This document shows, one piece after another, positions 40,675 to 40,911 of a stretch of 40,911 bases of DNA. The position numbers were made by a program, and so were the translations under genes. The stretch covers positions 1 to 40,911 of the forward strand of contig DATFLY010000128.1 in the NCBI GenBank assembly GCA_035267185.1. The letters run 5' to 3'. The stretch comes from JAUIBE01 sp035267185. GTDB taxonomy: Bacteria > Pseudomonadota > Gammaproteobacteria > Xanthomonadales > SZUA-36. How positions within the stretch are numbered: the first letter of the stretch is position 1; every line of letters starts with the position of its first letter. The notes beneath the pieces are model-generated. The model was not told the origin of the DNA. It searched no databases and saw nothing but the letters and a program-made list of their open reading frames with translations.

Positions 40675-40911
40675 ATGGCATTCGATCCACCAGATTCGGA
40701 GAAACGCCTTCCACTAAACACAACCGATGGTGAGTTTCTTCAGTTCATTGTCAAGTTCGCTATTTTTGCGCCATCCGGTCACAACACGCAGCCATGGCTC
40801 TTCAGAGTGAACGATGCGGAACTGCACCTGCTGGCCGACCGGACTCGTGCGCTGCCCGTGGTCGATCCCCACGACCGAGCGCTGACAATCTCATGTGGCG
40901 CGGCGCTCGAC
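40675..40911 (+). CDS. Acg-type nitroreductase-family FMN protein, 3' end cut by window edge
   Basis: The first 79 codons of a gene running off the window. The ATG at 40675 follows an AGGCAGGGCAGAG purine-rich stretch. FAIFAPSGHNTQPWLFRVND and LHLLADRTRALPVVDPHDRA LTISCGAAL match the N-terminus of the Acg-family FMN-binding oxidoreductases related to nitroreductases (SxHNTQPW motif). The family is known in mycobacteria (Acg) and many proteobacteria, where it may sequester FMN or reduce unknown substrates. It is divergent from the rimP operon. Confidence 0.8.
   Translation, partial: MAFDPPDSEKRLPLNTTDGEFLQFIVKFAIFAPSGHNTQPWLFRVNDAELHLLADRTRALPVVDPHDRALTISCGAALD

Overview
The window reads as chromosome of a free-living, probably marine gammaproteobacterium of moderate GC. 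The rimP-nusA-infB-rbfA-truB-rpsO-pnp block, a Kdo kinase, a Tat-exported amidohydrolase, outer-membrane proteins with an aromatic C-terminus and families such as DUF6502 and DUF6165 all fit that group. I suspect the neighbourhood of Woeseiaceae, Wenzhouxiangellaceae or Chromatiales, but no 16S gene is present to settle it. No integrase, transposase, phage gene, toxin-antitoxin pair or CRISPR array was seen.

Layout. 1-3484: 3' part of soxA plus soxG (heterotetrameric sarcosine oxidase). 3494-6660: an exported SUMF1/FGE-fold protein divergent from rnd (RNase D), with an 11-bp inverted repeat between them. 6714-6995: tRNA-Arg(CCT), a long hairpin, then an exact 24-bp duplication of the tRNA 3' end 200 bp downstream. 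7005-10107: DUF6502 regulator-like protein, a membrane protein and an alpha/beta hydrolase. 10118-11221: SPFH membrane protein with a small Arc-like ribbon-helix-helix protein. 11405-13169: beta-barrel protein and a secreted unknown. 13141-15242: minus-strand Kdo kinase, GNAT and periplasmic MBL-fold operon. 15373-16827: Tat amidohydrolase. 16828-17407: palindromic repeat island. 17408-18973: DUF6165 and an FMN alpha-hydroxy-acid dehydrogenase. 19041-23141: tricorn-like protease and a DECR-like SDR. 23142-23513: REP copies and a 49-bp tandem array. 23551-31096: exported amidohydrolase, giant DUF748 protein, bifunctional beta-oxidation enzyme and quinone oxidoreductase. 31175-40194: the translation/RNA operon, entirely on the minus strand. 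40675-end: start of an Acg-type nitroreductase.

The housekeeping block couples transcription elongation (NusA), ribosome maturation (RimP, RbfA), initiation (IF2), tRNA modification (TruB), S15 and RNA decay (PNPase). Two points in it look regulated by RNA: a terminator-like hairpin pair upstream of rimP, and a promoter plus stem plus intrinsic terminator just upstream of rpsO.

The most interesting signal is not a gene. Three separate non-coding regions (6.95 kb, 17.0-17.3 kb and 33.9-34.2 kb) carry palindromic elements. Their hairpin loops present GGA, several as a C-ANGGAN-G hexaloop, the recognition motif of the RNA-binding regulator CsrA/RsmA. One 181-bp element with 12-bp terminal inverted repeats between truB and rpsO has eight GGA on one strand and two on the other. 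I infer that this genome's intergenic palindromic repeat family may act as dispersed CsrA-binding RNA. Nothing here proves that these regions are transcribed.
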